Below, piece by piece: positions 54,215 through 64,000 of a stretch of 64,000 nucleotides of DNA; position 1 is the first letter of the stretch; each line of letters opens with the position of its first letter. The notes below the pieces were generated by a model that saw nothing but the letters and a program-made list of their open reading frames with translations, did not search any database and was not told where the DNA came from. The position numbers and the translations under genes were made by a program. Source of the stretch: Isoetes taiwanensis (taxonomy: Eukaryota; Streptophyta; Lycopodiopsida; Isoetales; Isoetaceae); the NCBI GenBank assembly GCA_021234155.1, contig JAJEKV010000001.1, forward strand, positions 19,173,382 to 19,237,381, in the 5' to 3' direction.

Positions 54215-54985
54215 ATGAGAGAAGGAAGGAAGGAAGTTTATTTTAACGTCCACGGAGGCCAGAGGCCTATGAGACGGTACATGCAGAGAACAGGCAAAGA
54301 AGCCAAAAACCCCAACACCAAAAACAAACAATGTAACTGTACAGTAGAACCCTACTACCGGGATGAAAAAACCCCCACTTGGGAGGAAAAACCCTAACGG
54401 TAGGCTCTCAAATACCATGCCCCAGAAGAGCAAGTCGGACTACCGAAATCTGCGAGGATGTAAGCTCCCGGTCGGCGCTACCATAGGTGATGCGAGTAAC
54501 GATGTAGCGGTGTGTCGTCGAGCATCTAAGATCGGTGTGCCTTTGCGCCGGACTGGGCATATGCCGGCCTTCTTTGGAGGGCATGGTACTCATCCTCTAT
54601 CGTGCATCTCACAACACCGACATATCCTCTCCTCCACAGGGGATCCCGTGCCCGCCATTCACCCCAATGACTGTTTCAATTTCGAGGTAATGGGAACCCG
54701 TCCTTATGGCAGCAATAGCTCTCCGTTTCTTCACAGAGATGTGTGCTTTCAAGTACCGATGGGGTCCATGCTCAAGGCCGGGATTAATCTGAGCGTGATA
54801 GTGCTCTGTCTTGGGCTTTGCAAGAGTAGAGGCATCCCACAGGGTGGCAGCATAGCCCGCATCCAATTGCCCATTCTGCGCATCAGAATCTGCCAGTGCC
54901 ACCATCTGTTGGTAGTCCATAGACCACCTCCTAATGGCTATGGTGCTCGCCCAAAAAGCAGGCATGGCCGATTTAAAGCTCCCTT
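54215..54985 (-). pseudogene. LINE fragment, 5'-truncated, same family as 35.8-39.3 kb
   Basis: Minus-strand frame with ATLWDASTLAKPKTEHYHAQ, NPGLEHGPHRYLKAHISVKK and AIAAIRTGSHYLEIE, parallel to the C-terminal region of the LINE at 38.7-38.9 kb. A broken CxxC...H...C stretch follows (HALQRRPAYA against HTLQSCPAY), then the family's 3' end CATAGGCC...CTCCGTGGACGTTAAAAT at about 54225-54268. Confidence 0.85.
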
Positions 54986-55088
54986 TTCGACTTTGTACTG
55001 TTGGATATCAATTAAAAAAATTTCACAAAATACTTGCTCTTGTGGTTGTTTATGGGAAGAAAAAAATAACTATATTTTGGAAGGAGTA
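54986..55088. other. Short spacer, nothing recognised
   Basis: A/T-rich sequence between the LINE fragment and the inverted repeat. Confidence 0.4.
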
Positions 55089-55189
55089 ATTTTAGGGACC
55101 TTAAAATTTCTTGTGGAAATTTTGAGGTGCGGAGCCAGCAGTGTGATCCGCTCAAAATTTCCACAAGGAATTTTACAGGTCCCTAAAAT
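55089..55189. repeat. Inverted repeat (foldback), ~44-bp arms
   Basis: Left arm 55089-55133 (ATTTTAGGGACC ... GCGGA) and right arm 55147-55189 (TCCGC ... ACAGGTCCCTAAAAT), separated by 13 bp, with a few mismatches. MITE-like. Confidence 0.88.
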
Positions 55190-56768
55190 TCTGTGACGAA
55201 ATTTTAATTAGCTTGAAATTTAGCCCGTTCTTGAGGCTGGAGCTTGATTTTTGCTATAGAAAATTCGTTTGATGCCGGATTTTGATGAAGCCTGGCTGTA
55301 ATGGAGCAGCAGGCCGGAGCTTTGGTGCCATCAAGAAGTCTATGGCTGCTGGAAGAAGCCCTAGTTCTTGCAGTCAGAATGAAGGAAAAAAATATGAAAA
55401 ATAAGCAAGAGTTTACCTTGATTCAACTCTATTTTGTCTATGCCACCGGTGCATGCAACAAAAGAAAAAAAAAAAAATCGAAAAAGCAAGCCTCTATTCA
55501 ACTGGTTTCTGTAGTTTGTGGCTTGCCGGAGCTTGGGTGCAGTATTAGAGGCAGAATCAGAAGCGTGCATTTTCATGACAAACAGAAACAAACTTAGGAG
55601 CGCTGAAATAGAAACACAAACATGGTTAGGAGGTATGAAATAGAAACAGGATCAGGAAGCGGCGCCGCCCAGAAACGTCGCCACGATGTGAATAAAAAAT
55701 TTTGGGGTTTTAAAAAAAGATAAAGCAGGGCGAAATTTCAAGGTGGTTGAAATTTCGGATGTGTTAATGGACGTTGCCCTTTTTTTTTTTTGCTTTTTAG
55801 CATGCCAACCCAACCAAGCTTACAACATTTCTTGCAATTCTAGTATCCACATGTCACCTCGACCTCACCAAAATTTGATGTGGCACTTTAATTCGCTGTT
55901 GGATCTAGAAATTTCAGCATTGACTGCTATGAAAATTAACCAAAATTGCAGACGAAGACGCAATGGGTCGGGTCCTTCTGCAGGATTAGTTCCTCTACTT
56001 CTCCAATCGACTCAACGTATTTTGGAACCTTCTTCCATTTTTGGGGCTCTCGTTTCCATCCATTCTTAAGGGCTTCCACTTCTGGGTTTCCAGTCACATT
56101 TTTCCTTCACTTTATTATTTGAGAAACTTTTTGGACGGAGGGAATCGTTTTTTTCGATGATGGCAGTCGAGATACTGGTAGGTATTTTCCTCAGCCTTCC
56201 ATGATTAAGCAAATGGATTTTAAATCTGGATGACTTTTGTGCCTAAAAATTGTTCAGGGATCCTCACTTTTTTTTATTTTGGCACAGGCAGGATTATTTA
56301 TTTTTTTCTCTCCGTGCGCCATAAATGGGGGTATTTGTGTATCACATTACTTATCTCTTTCTTTCTTTATAGCTTAAAGAGTTCTTTGCATTAAGCGAGT
56401 TCGGCAAGGAAGTATTAGACTACGAAAGTATGCAAAAACATCCAGGTAAATCCTCGGATGCATCCTCTGTTTCTTCCAGCATTTTTGTTTCAGAGGTCTT
56501 CATGTATCTAAAGAAGCAGCCGGATTAACAGGGGCCAGCTTAACCCCTTTCTACTGCCTGCCTTCTCTCTCACAAAATTGGTAGGTCCAGCCTGTTGCTT
56601 GAAGATCCTTTTTTAGTAAGCTGTGAAAATGTTCAAGTTTTCTTGATCATGGCATAATTTTTAGAGCTTTGTAGAGGCGGCGGCGATGGACTCCTTGAAA
56701 TAGGTAATTTAATGAGACAAAGCTCTTTCAAAATATTTCGCAAGTTAAATGCTTGATGTTTCTTCTTG
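55190..56768. other. Intergenic, nothing recognised
   Basis: Short frames only, with homopolymer A and T runs. No supported gene. Confidence 0.5.
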
Positions 56769-56950
56769 GGGAAACTATGAAACTACCCTTATGAGTTTGT
56801 GTAATTACCAAAATGCCCTTATGAGTTTTAAAATTACCAAAATGCCCCTACACTCCTATTATACACAAGGGCATTTTAGTAATTTTGAAACTCATAAGGG
56901 TATTTTGGTAATTACACAAACTCATAGGGGTATTTTGGTAGTTTTTCCAT
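56769..56950. repeat. Foldback element, ~80-bp arms with internal direct repeats
   Basis: Left arm 56769-56850 and right arm about 56867-56947 are reverse complements with a few mismatches. Each arm itself contains two copies of a ~32-bp unit (TTATGAGTTT, AATTACCAAAATGCCC). The spacer is about 16 bp. Confidence 0.88.
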
Positions 56951-58456
56951 TTTTCTTTTAATTTTTGGCCTGTATAGGTGCAGGAATCTAAGATCATACT
57001 TCTTTCAAAAGAACTGGACCCTAAGCTGCTCTGCATAATCAGAATCTCGCTTTCTACTTGCAAGCTATTCTTAGCTATGTTGTATATCATGGATAAAAGC
57101 ATGGCAAATTCGTCTCTGTATGATCTCAAGTTCAAAAAAAATACAAAATTAGAAATACTCAACCAGGCTAGGATCGCCCATCCTTCCACGATTTCTGCAA
57201 GGTCTTCAAAGTGGCAGAAGCAAATTGAAGAGGCCAAGCACCACCAACATTGCAGCAGCATCCAGCATCAGGTATTCGATTTTACAAGAATGTTCTAATT
57301 TTTTTTAACCTTCAGGTCTCCTCAATGTTCACTTATGTATACGGACTTTAAGAGTGAATCCACCTTCAAAGCAAGTCAAAGCAGGCGAAGAGAACAAGTA
57401 ATGCAATTCTTATTAGATGTATGCTTTGGCCTCAAGAACAAGCAATGGGCTTCAAACAACAGAGGTCTCAGGAGCTTCATAGTAGTGCTTGCATTGCAAT
57501 GTTATCTTTTTAGATCTCTCTGATTGTGGTATATAGCGATAGCATTGGAGATCTACCTCTATTTGTATCTGTATCTTGAGTTCCAGTTCAGGCCATGGAG
57601 ATACTTTAAATTGCAGGCATTGTTTTGAGTTTATATCTAACATTGTTTGCAAACAAATCTACCTTAGAGGCACTCAACAGGCTAAGTTCATTGTCATTTG
57701 TAATAGTCATCCCGTTTTCATTCCAAAGCATTATAAACTGATAGGCTGTGGCCAAGGTTCTTATCAACAAGATACGTGGTTTTGTATTTTGAGCAATGCT
57801 CTATAGTCCAATCTGGCTATTTGATGCACTAGACATCTCTTTTGCATAAATGTGCAATCAAAATTCTAGCTCTGTGGAATAGGTCTTATTTGACCGATGC
57901 ATTGACATATGATAATGCCCCCTTCAAATGTCATCCAGCATTAGATCCTCTAGCAACAAATATATGAATTGAATGGCCTGGCCTGTTGTTAACTTATAAA
58001 TTATCTTTTTGCTAATTGAATTCCACTTTCTCATCTGGTTTGGTGTATCTTGGCCTTAATGGTCATACAATGCTCCAGTTGGTGGCATGTCTCCACAAGC
58101 AAGCTTGCTTAAATGATGGGTTATTTGTTTTTGCATTAGATAGTGTATTAATGTGTGATTTGTATTATGACAATACATTGATGAAGATGGTTCGGTTTAT
58201 TTGACCCATAGAATATGGCACAGGCTAGATTCCGTGGCTTATATGGATAGAATCCAACAATGGCAAAGAGCATACTTCTGCCTAAGTTATGGTTGCTTAA
58301 TATTAGTTCTTTCACTTCCTTTTTTGAATGCACTTACCTTTGACTCATTGTTGTCAATGCAAATAGGTATGCGTCAGTTTATTATTGTTTTGAAGATCTC
58401 AACAAATCCTCTAAGATTAGAGTTTGTTTTGATTGATTCATACATGTTTCTTACCA
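56951..58456. other. Intergenic with exon-like frames, nothing recognised
   Basis: The frame 56978-57298 after TGCAG (ESKIILLSKELDPKLLCIIR, SLYDLKFKKNTKLEIL) could be an exon relic. No family recognised and no neighbouring exons convincingly join it. Confidence 0.35.
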
Positions 58457-59310
58457 GGGGCAGGTAGTGGAGGTGGCTCAGTCTTATAAGTATTTGGGCA
58501 TTGAGTTTTCTACTACCACACACTGGGATGCATCCATCAGGTTATCACTGCGGGCTGGAAAGCCCTGTATGCAATGCAAAACAACAGTCACAAGGCAGAG
58601 CTGTATGCATGGGGTCACCAGGCACACTTGTTCAGGGCCTTGGTTGAACCGGTCCTCCTCTATGGGGCAGAAGTGTGGGGGCCAGTGATATCCCGCACCA
58701 CTTGGAACGATCTAGAGCAGTCTGAAGGCCTTCTTGGCGGGCAGCGGGAGTGAAATCCACGGTCCCATATCGAGATCTTGCTCCGGAGAGGCAGACTTCC
58801 TTCCATTCTGAGAGGGCTGCTTATTTGGAACATTACATTATTTACTTCGGAAGGTGGTGGCTATGGATGAAGCAGGCTGCCCAACCTTGCTTTGGCGGTG
58901 GCGATGGGCCCTTGGCGACTCAAAGCTTCTTTGGAAAGACAAGCAAGCCAGGTGGTTCTCGCTATGGAATGTGCGAGGCACACGGATGTGGACGGTGCAT
59001 ACACCGGAAGGAACGCCTTGGCGCCTTTGAAGCAATGATTTTGGATACTTGCTTCATGGCCAAGCTTTGGGATCTGAGGCCCCATCACATGTCAAGGTGG
59101 CAAATTATCGACAGCAGGTTAATCCCATGCTCACGAGGGGCCCACACCACTACCTGGCACCCATCTACCCATGAAAAAGCGCAGGATGATTGCTTCCATT
59201 CGTTTAATCACGGTACTATCGCTCTTTGCTCTCTCTTTGTACTTGGGTCCCATAGGCCAGTTGGTCTCCGTGGACGATAAAATCATATTCTATTATATTC
59301 TTTAATGTAA
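58457..59310 (+). pseudogene. LINE fragment, 5'-truncated, same family
   Basis: Starts in the RT C-terminal region: VEVAQSYKYLGIEFSTTTHW (compare VEVVSAYKYLRVEF in the 38.1-kb copy), then broken frames matching the rest of that LINE (ISRTTWNDLEQ, KSTVPYRD). It ends CCATAGGCCAGTTGGTCTCC...GACGATAAAATCATATTC, the shared 3' end. 5' truncation is typical of LINE insertion. Confidence 0.88.
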
Positions 59311-60527
59311 TTTAAAGTGAGGGAACACCTCCTTCCACATGGCATCCATGCAGTCAAAAACTCCATTGAAATGCACTATCCGTTTCAAATTGTCATTTTC
59401 GGTCTCCGTTTGACCTAATATTCTTATTAGTAAACAATAATTGGGACATGCATTTTTTGTAATACACATTTGACATTTATTGTATCTACTTATTTACAAT
59501 TGTGATTTTGACAAGGAGTCGAAACTTTGCTCATATTGACTTATCTTCGATGCATATTGACTTATCTTCGATTTAAAAAGATTCGAACTGAAGCCCATGG
59601 TTTATAATATGAATGTGGTGACTAATTGGCCTTCAAACATCATAATGAATAATGTTTCTGCATCCATTCAACATGGTCTCTGGCCATCAAGTATCTGTCA
59701 CCCATATAGTAAAATATAAAATATACAATTAGATCTCTATGCTTGCCAGTATGCACTCAATATTTATGTCACGAAAATGATAATAACATTCATTGCTTAA
59801 TATGTTTATATCAACAAGAAATTTATCGCGGCGGCCAAGGCCTCCGCGAACATTTCTCTTCGTCAACTCACTCCTGCAAGGGAGATTTGTGTAACTTTAA
59901 GTGATGCAAAAGATGTTCTTAAAATGTGAGACTTGATGTTTCTATAATATTAGGTCCTAGTGATGTGTGCTAGCATTGCACGAGTAGATTATGGGATATG
60001 CAACCTAAGAGCATGCATATGGATCTAGCAAAAATAACGAAAACAGTTCTAATGAAAACAATTTTCTAGTCTCAACAATGAGTTGTTATTTTGCATATAC
60101 TCCATGTTGCAGTCAAAACATTGTCCAATTAGTGGACCTCCAAATATTTGCAGTTGATCTAGCTCTAGATTCAACAAAGATTGCTAGAGATGTTAGGTAG
60201 AATAAGTTAAAATTATAAGTTAAGCATAATACAAAAAGGATTGTGTTCTAGAACATAACTTGTCAAGGCCACAAGGGGTCAACTCTTGCAAATATATAAG
60301 AAAAACTTAATAGTTATAAATGGAATGTAAAGAACCTGAGGTTCATAACTTTGCTTGTTCATCCTTCAATCATATTTTGATGGTTTTCTAGCAACTAATT
60401 ACCAAATCAATGTTGGAATTATGGTCATGCCACATTTCACAATAAGGAACATTTGGTATGAGTAATAATTGGGCACGTTGCAGGTATTGAATAAAGGGGC
60501 AATTGGGAATTATTATGGGCGTGAAGA
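59311..60527. other. Intergenic, nothing recognised
   Basis: A/T-rich, with no coding frame of note. A 19-bp direct repeat (CATATTGACTTATCTTCGAT) occurs at about 59530. Confidence 0.5.
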
Positions 60528-60668
60528 GGGGGTTAATCCCCCTTGCGAGCCTGTTATGGCAAATAAACAGGCGAGCCCGGCTTGCCTGTTATGGCAAATA
60601 AACAGGCTCGCCCTCCCGGGCTCGCCTGTTTATTTGCCATAACAGGCTCGCAAGGGGGATTAACCCCC
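60528..60668. repeat. Large palindrome, perfect 53-bp arms
   Basis: Left arm 60528-60580 and right arm 60616-60668 are exact reverse complements by my base-by-base reading (GGGGGTTAATCCCCCTTGCG ... and its complement). The 35-bp centre repeats part of the arm (TTGCCTGTTATGGCAAATAA), so alternative hairpins are possible. GC-rich compared with the surroundings. Confidence 0.93.
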
Positions 60669-60717
60669 TTAACCGGCAGGCAAGCTGCCTCACCCGAAGC
60701 AGCACCCAGAGCTGCAT

Positions 60718-60850
60718 TATCAGCTCCCAAGAACTTTTATTGCAGGCTCGGCATCGCCCTTACCTAGGTTATCAGCTCCCAGATCGTTTATTGCAGGCTC
60801 GGCATTGCCCATACTTAGGTTATCAGTTCCCAGCCTAGATTATCAGCATC
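60718..60850. repeat. 51-bp tandem repeat, about 2.5 copies
   Basis: Units start TTATCAG.TCCCA at 60718, 60769 and 60820. They share TTTATTGCAGGCTCGGCAT.GCCC and ACTTAGG/ACCTAGG. Confidence 0.9.
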
Positions 60851-62107
60851 TGAGGCTAAATCTTGGGCTCAGAGATGCATCCGGGGCTTCCCGGCTGCAT
60901 GTTATGCTCTATCACAGAGCTTGAATCAACGGCAGGGATTTCTTGGATTAGAAAGCCTGCCGGTTAAGAAGGAAAAGTGAATGAGAGCGCGGACATAACT
61001 TAACACACAGTGATATCGGGAAGCGAAGGCTGCTTTGAATTCGATCCAGGTGCTGAGTTTGTTTGATGCAGGTGTATTCTTGAATAGCCAGATAGTAGTC
61101 GAAATCTGAGGCAACAGGAAAAGTTGCAGTGGGTTATCTGAATCAATTTGCTAGAGATCGAAGCTGTGCATATTGTGAGCTGTGTAAATCAAGTTGTTGG
61201 AAGAAGCTTTGGCTCTAGAGCCAATTTGTGAAGAGCAGGCCGTCAACCGATTCAGAGACGGGCCGGAGAAGATTCGTCCCCTTTGCAGAAGTAATTGGAT
61301 TACTATCCACATGCAGCTTGTGTTTAGACCGGAAGTGCAAGGAGTTGGATTGCTGCATTGGAGCACTGCCATCATTTCTAGAGACCTGCTGCGATTCAAA
61401 AATTGTGTTCTCTGATATCTGCTTGTTGCTTTGTTTTTCTTAACTAGAAATTATTTATTGGGGTGAATCACCAATTTATTTGCTTGAAGAAATCCACTGT
61501 TGTCCGGTGGTGATTGTTGAGGTCGAGTAGGAGGTTGAGACCGATTTTCTTGGGCTCGAATCCCAGGCTCTAATTTCTGTCAATCAAAAGCAGCATGGCT
61601 GTATCTATGGCAAAACGTTTGTGAGAGCGTATCTATGGCAAAGATAAACTTTGAGAGCTTCAAACCATCATTCAATTAAATTGGGATTATGTCTATTCCA
61701 AAATCGCGCCGTATAAGCATTTTATTGACCATTATATTGAATTAACCACACTTTTGCACTGTGTTCATTTTCGGGCTGGGAATATGCATTTTATGTGAAA
61801 ATGCAAAGGCATTCAAATATTCGATGCAAATGACCCATATTATGACAGAATGTAGGCAGTTGAAAAAGCAGGAAATTGCCTATTAATTCGCACATTCACG
61901 GACGACAACGAAATCTAAACAATGAAATTGTAAAGCTTTACGAGTAAATAACAACAACAAGCAAGTTGCTACAAAACAGAGATTTTTTGGTTCAAATCCG
62001 TCGGCGTGGGGCGCGATTTGCTTGGCATAAATAACGATTACAATAGAACATAAACTACAAAAACTAATCAGATTCATCGTCCTCTCGCCGCATTTAGCGG
62101 TCCCGAG
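60851..62107. other. Intergenic, nothing recognised
   Basis: Short overlapping frames on both strands around 61150-61440; no domain recognised. Confidence 0.45.
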
Positions 62108-62117
62108 ATCCTGCCGA

Positions 62118-62348
62118 TCATGAACAAACCATGCTCGGATTCCATATAAGATGGATTACAACATCAAAGGGATCAGGATAGAAGCGGACGGGATTCATAG
62201 CAACGACATCAAGCCGGTCCCGAAGTTCTATTTCTAGTTTCGCGGCACCGCAGAGGTCCGCATGGTTCATCTTGCGGGTAATAGAATGTGCCATAATAAC
62301 AAGGAGAAGGCGGAGACGAGAAGCCGATTCGGGGGCTATTTCATGCAT
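62118..62348 (-). pseudogene. Unidentified ORF fragment, possibly part of a decayed element
   Basis: 76 aa on the minus strand (AAKLEIELRDRLDVVAMNPV, RFYPDPFDVVIHLIWN). Coherent amino-acid composition and the same orientation as the ORFs at 62.7-64 kb. Family not recognised. Confidence 0.3.
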
Positions 62349-62707
62349 ACCTATTTATACACACCAAAAATTATTGGATATATACATACAAATTATTGCA
62401 AGTATAACAAACCGTACACATAATATAAAAAAATAATACATTATACGTAACCAATAATCTTGATAAAAGAACACAATATATATTCAAAACCTTTAGGTAT
62501 AAAGTATATTTCATATTCAAAACTTTTTGGAAAGTGTATTTCTGTATACATATATATCAAAAAGTTCCCTTTCTAGGACGATTTTCTCAAGTTCCTGTCA
62601 ATTTCCCCGTCCGATCAAGGTGTGGGTATAGTGTGTGTATCTCTTCGACCGCTTTTTCCGAAGCTATTTTTTGCGGGACACTAACAAAGCGGCAGAAGTC
62701 ATCTTTG

Positions 62708-63080
62708 TCAAAATCTTGAGGATGATAGGATGGCGGATTCAATGACCGGTGACTGATTGAAGCAACACTTTAGAGCGTCATCATCCACAATGATTATGCC
62801 TTCCTTATCCTCAACACCTAGGGCATCCATCATGTTGCGCAAGCATTTCACAAATATCTTTTTTACTGCCGGTTCTTTAGGGTTTGTGAATGAAGCACAT
62901 TTGCTTTGATCCCGGATGGGCCTTAATTTCTACTTAGCTCGGGCACTACTTTCAAAACATCTGTATATTTCTATGCTCCATGGATGACCAAATTGCACAA
63001 TCTAAAACGGATCAAGGCCTGGTCCAACATCTCCTTCGAGATAAAGGCGGCGGGTAAACATATTTGGTGCGTGTCTCAAA
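62708..63080 (-). pseudogene. Unidentified decayed ORF
   Basis: One frame reads NMFTRRLYLEGDVGPGLDPF, stop, IVQFGHPWSIEIYRCFESSA, stop, then about 72 open codons including KLRPIRDQSKCASFTNP and VKCLRNMMDALGVEDKEGII, ending ESAILSSSRF-stop at 62708. The regular composition suggests a former gene. Family not recognised. Confidence 0.35.
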
Positions 63081-63277
63081 TGGTTGTTGCAAGATACCAT
63101 GACTTTTCAAACGTTGCTTTAGGTAACGTTCTACATAGCACACCATTCAAATCAAAGACCGATTACTTTTGGGGAAGCCAAATCATTTCCGTAAGGAGAA
63201 CAATAACGTATGAGATGAAAGAAATGGAAAACAAAAACGCCAGCGGCGATTTCATGAATGATGCATGTCAACATAAT

Positions 63278-63742
63278 TCAAAAGTATGCTCTAGGAAACT
63301 CCAAATCGCGCCCAAAGCGATTTCTATAAGCTTCTAGTTTGAAAAATGCATGGATATCAAAAAAAGGAATATTGTCACGATACCTTTCGTCTTCATCATT
63401 CCCCGTGTTCTCTTCATCCCTTGCATCTTTATTCTGACTTGCCTCCGGTCTGCTAGAAGCACCAACCACATCAGTTGAGATCATGCGGTGTGAACTACGC
63501 TTTGATAGTTCATTACTCTTTACGCTTAACACGGCTATTGTTATCGATTTGGAGTCCGCTTCATCATCAAGATTGTTATTATCATCATCCTTGGCATTGT
63601 CATACTGGTCTATATTTTCAGGGCCAAGAATGTTCACAGGCATGTCGATAGGTACTTGGAGATCTGGCTGCTCGTCCATGTCATCCATGAAGTTGGTGCC
63701 ACGCAATGCCCACATCTCCCGGACTCTCCGTTCCTTAAGCAA
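63278..63742 (-). CDS. Unidentified ORF, 154 aa
   Basis: MLKERRVREMWALRGTNFMD, then an Asp/Asn-rich stretch (YDNAKDDDNNNLDDEADS), a Ser/Arg segment, and YRDNIPFFDIHAFFKLEAYR near the end. It may continue from the ORF at 63735-63995 by splicing or frameshift. No recognised domain. It could be a gene at the window edge or a transposon remnant. Confidence 0.35.
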   Translation of the reverse strand: MLKERRVREMWALRGTNFMDDMDEQPDLQVPIDMPVNILGPENIDQYDNAKDDDNNNLDDEADSKSITIAVLSVKSNELSKRSSHRMISTDVVGASSRPEASQNKDARDEENTGNDEDERYRDNIPFFDIHAFFKLEAYRNRFGRDLEFPRAYF

Positions 63743-63995
63743 ATCTGAAGGTATTTGGCCTTAGAGCTAGAAGCTTTGTTTTTTTGCACCTTTGGATTGG
63801 TCCCCTAGGGGCTTCCTCTAGTACTTTCTCAAAGAAGAGGTCCAAAAAATTTCTGGCTCGATCATCGGAGACGACGCTCTGGCATTTCCTTGCTAACTTC
63901 AAAGCTTCTCTACCGATGTAACCTCCAACGTGAAGTTCCCAGCAAGTTGTTCCCAATGGACAAAATGCTTCAATGAGATACTGGGAAAGGTCCAT
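63735..63995 (-). CDS. Unidentified ORF, 86 aa, near window edge
   Basis: MDLSQYLIEAFCPLGTTCWE, HVGGYIGREALKLARKCQSV, DLFFEKVLEEAPRGPIQRCK. The C..C and HVGG patterns are suggestive but not diagnostic of any family. It overlaps the previous ORF by 8 bp in another frame and may extend beyond base 64000. Confidence 0.35.
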   Translation of the reverse strand: MDLSQYLIEAFCPLGTTCWELHVGGYIGREALKLARKCQSVVSDDRARNFLDLFFEKVLEEAPRGPIQRCKKTKLLALRPNTFRFA

Positions 63996-64000
63996 AGAGA

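Noticed and set aside
54363-55196. 277-aa plus-strand ORF
   Set aside because: Antisense of the LINE fragment and the foldback; the minus frame carries the recognisable LINE sequence.

Overview
The window is nuclear DNA of a land plant. It has one multi-exon plant gene (a DEK-type chromatin protein), GT-AG introns with one GC-AG, and several classes of plant transposable element. The very high retroelement load and the DUF3504-like recombinase remnant hint at a non-flowering lineage such as a fern or lycophyte, but I cannot fix the species. Most of the 64 kb is mobile DNA, much of it nested.

Layout. 1-21395: a large minus-strand Ty3/gypsy chromovirus, its 3' LTR cut by the window edge, with a decayed gag-pol and three extra ORFs between the 5' LTR and gag. 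One extra ORF (8923-9388 joined to 18295-19190) is a 453-aa protein whose C-terminal third is an almost complete histone H3. A second related LTR element (9389-18289, plus strand), apparently non-coding, inserted inside that histone ORF with a clean 5-bp target duplication (GCGTC). Removing it restores the reading frame exactly. 21470-23717: broken gene with a DUF3504/Crypton-like tyrosine-recombinase region, interrupted by an 844-bp hAT-like element (22353-23196). 23718-30104: intergenic DNA with repeats, a decayed LINE 3' end and weak gene relics. 30105-33541: the DEK gene, 11 exons, 682 aa. 35790-39310: decayed LINE. 39921-47106: Helitron with canonical ends and a 2.7-kb tandem duplication of its 5' part. 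47221-52780: young Ty1/copia element with an intact 1409-aa polyprotein. 52780-52990: a second copy of the Helitron/copia target that still carries the unoccupied Helitron site. 53881-64000: LINE fragments, foldback repeats including a perfect 53-bp-arm palindrome, tandem repeats, and unidentified decayed minus-strand ORFs.

How it fits together. The main discovery candidate is the chromovirus that encodes its own histone H3 domain, fused behind a ~300-aa novel N-terminal region, while its integrase carries a chromodomain, a module family known for binding methylated H3 tails. The inner element shares LTR ends, primer site and polypurine tract with it and looks like a non-autonomous partner. 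The second point of interest is the Helitron/copia locus, whose insertion history can be read from duplicated flanks within the window. The DEK gene is the only convincing intact host gene.
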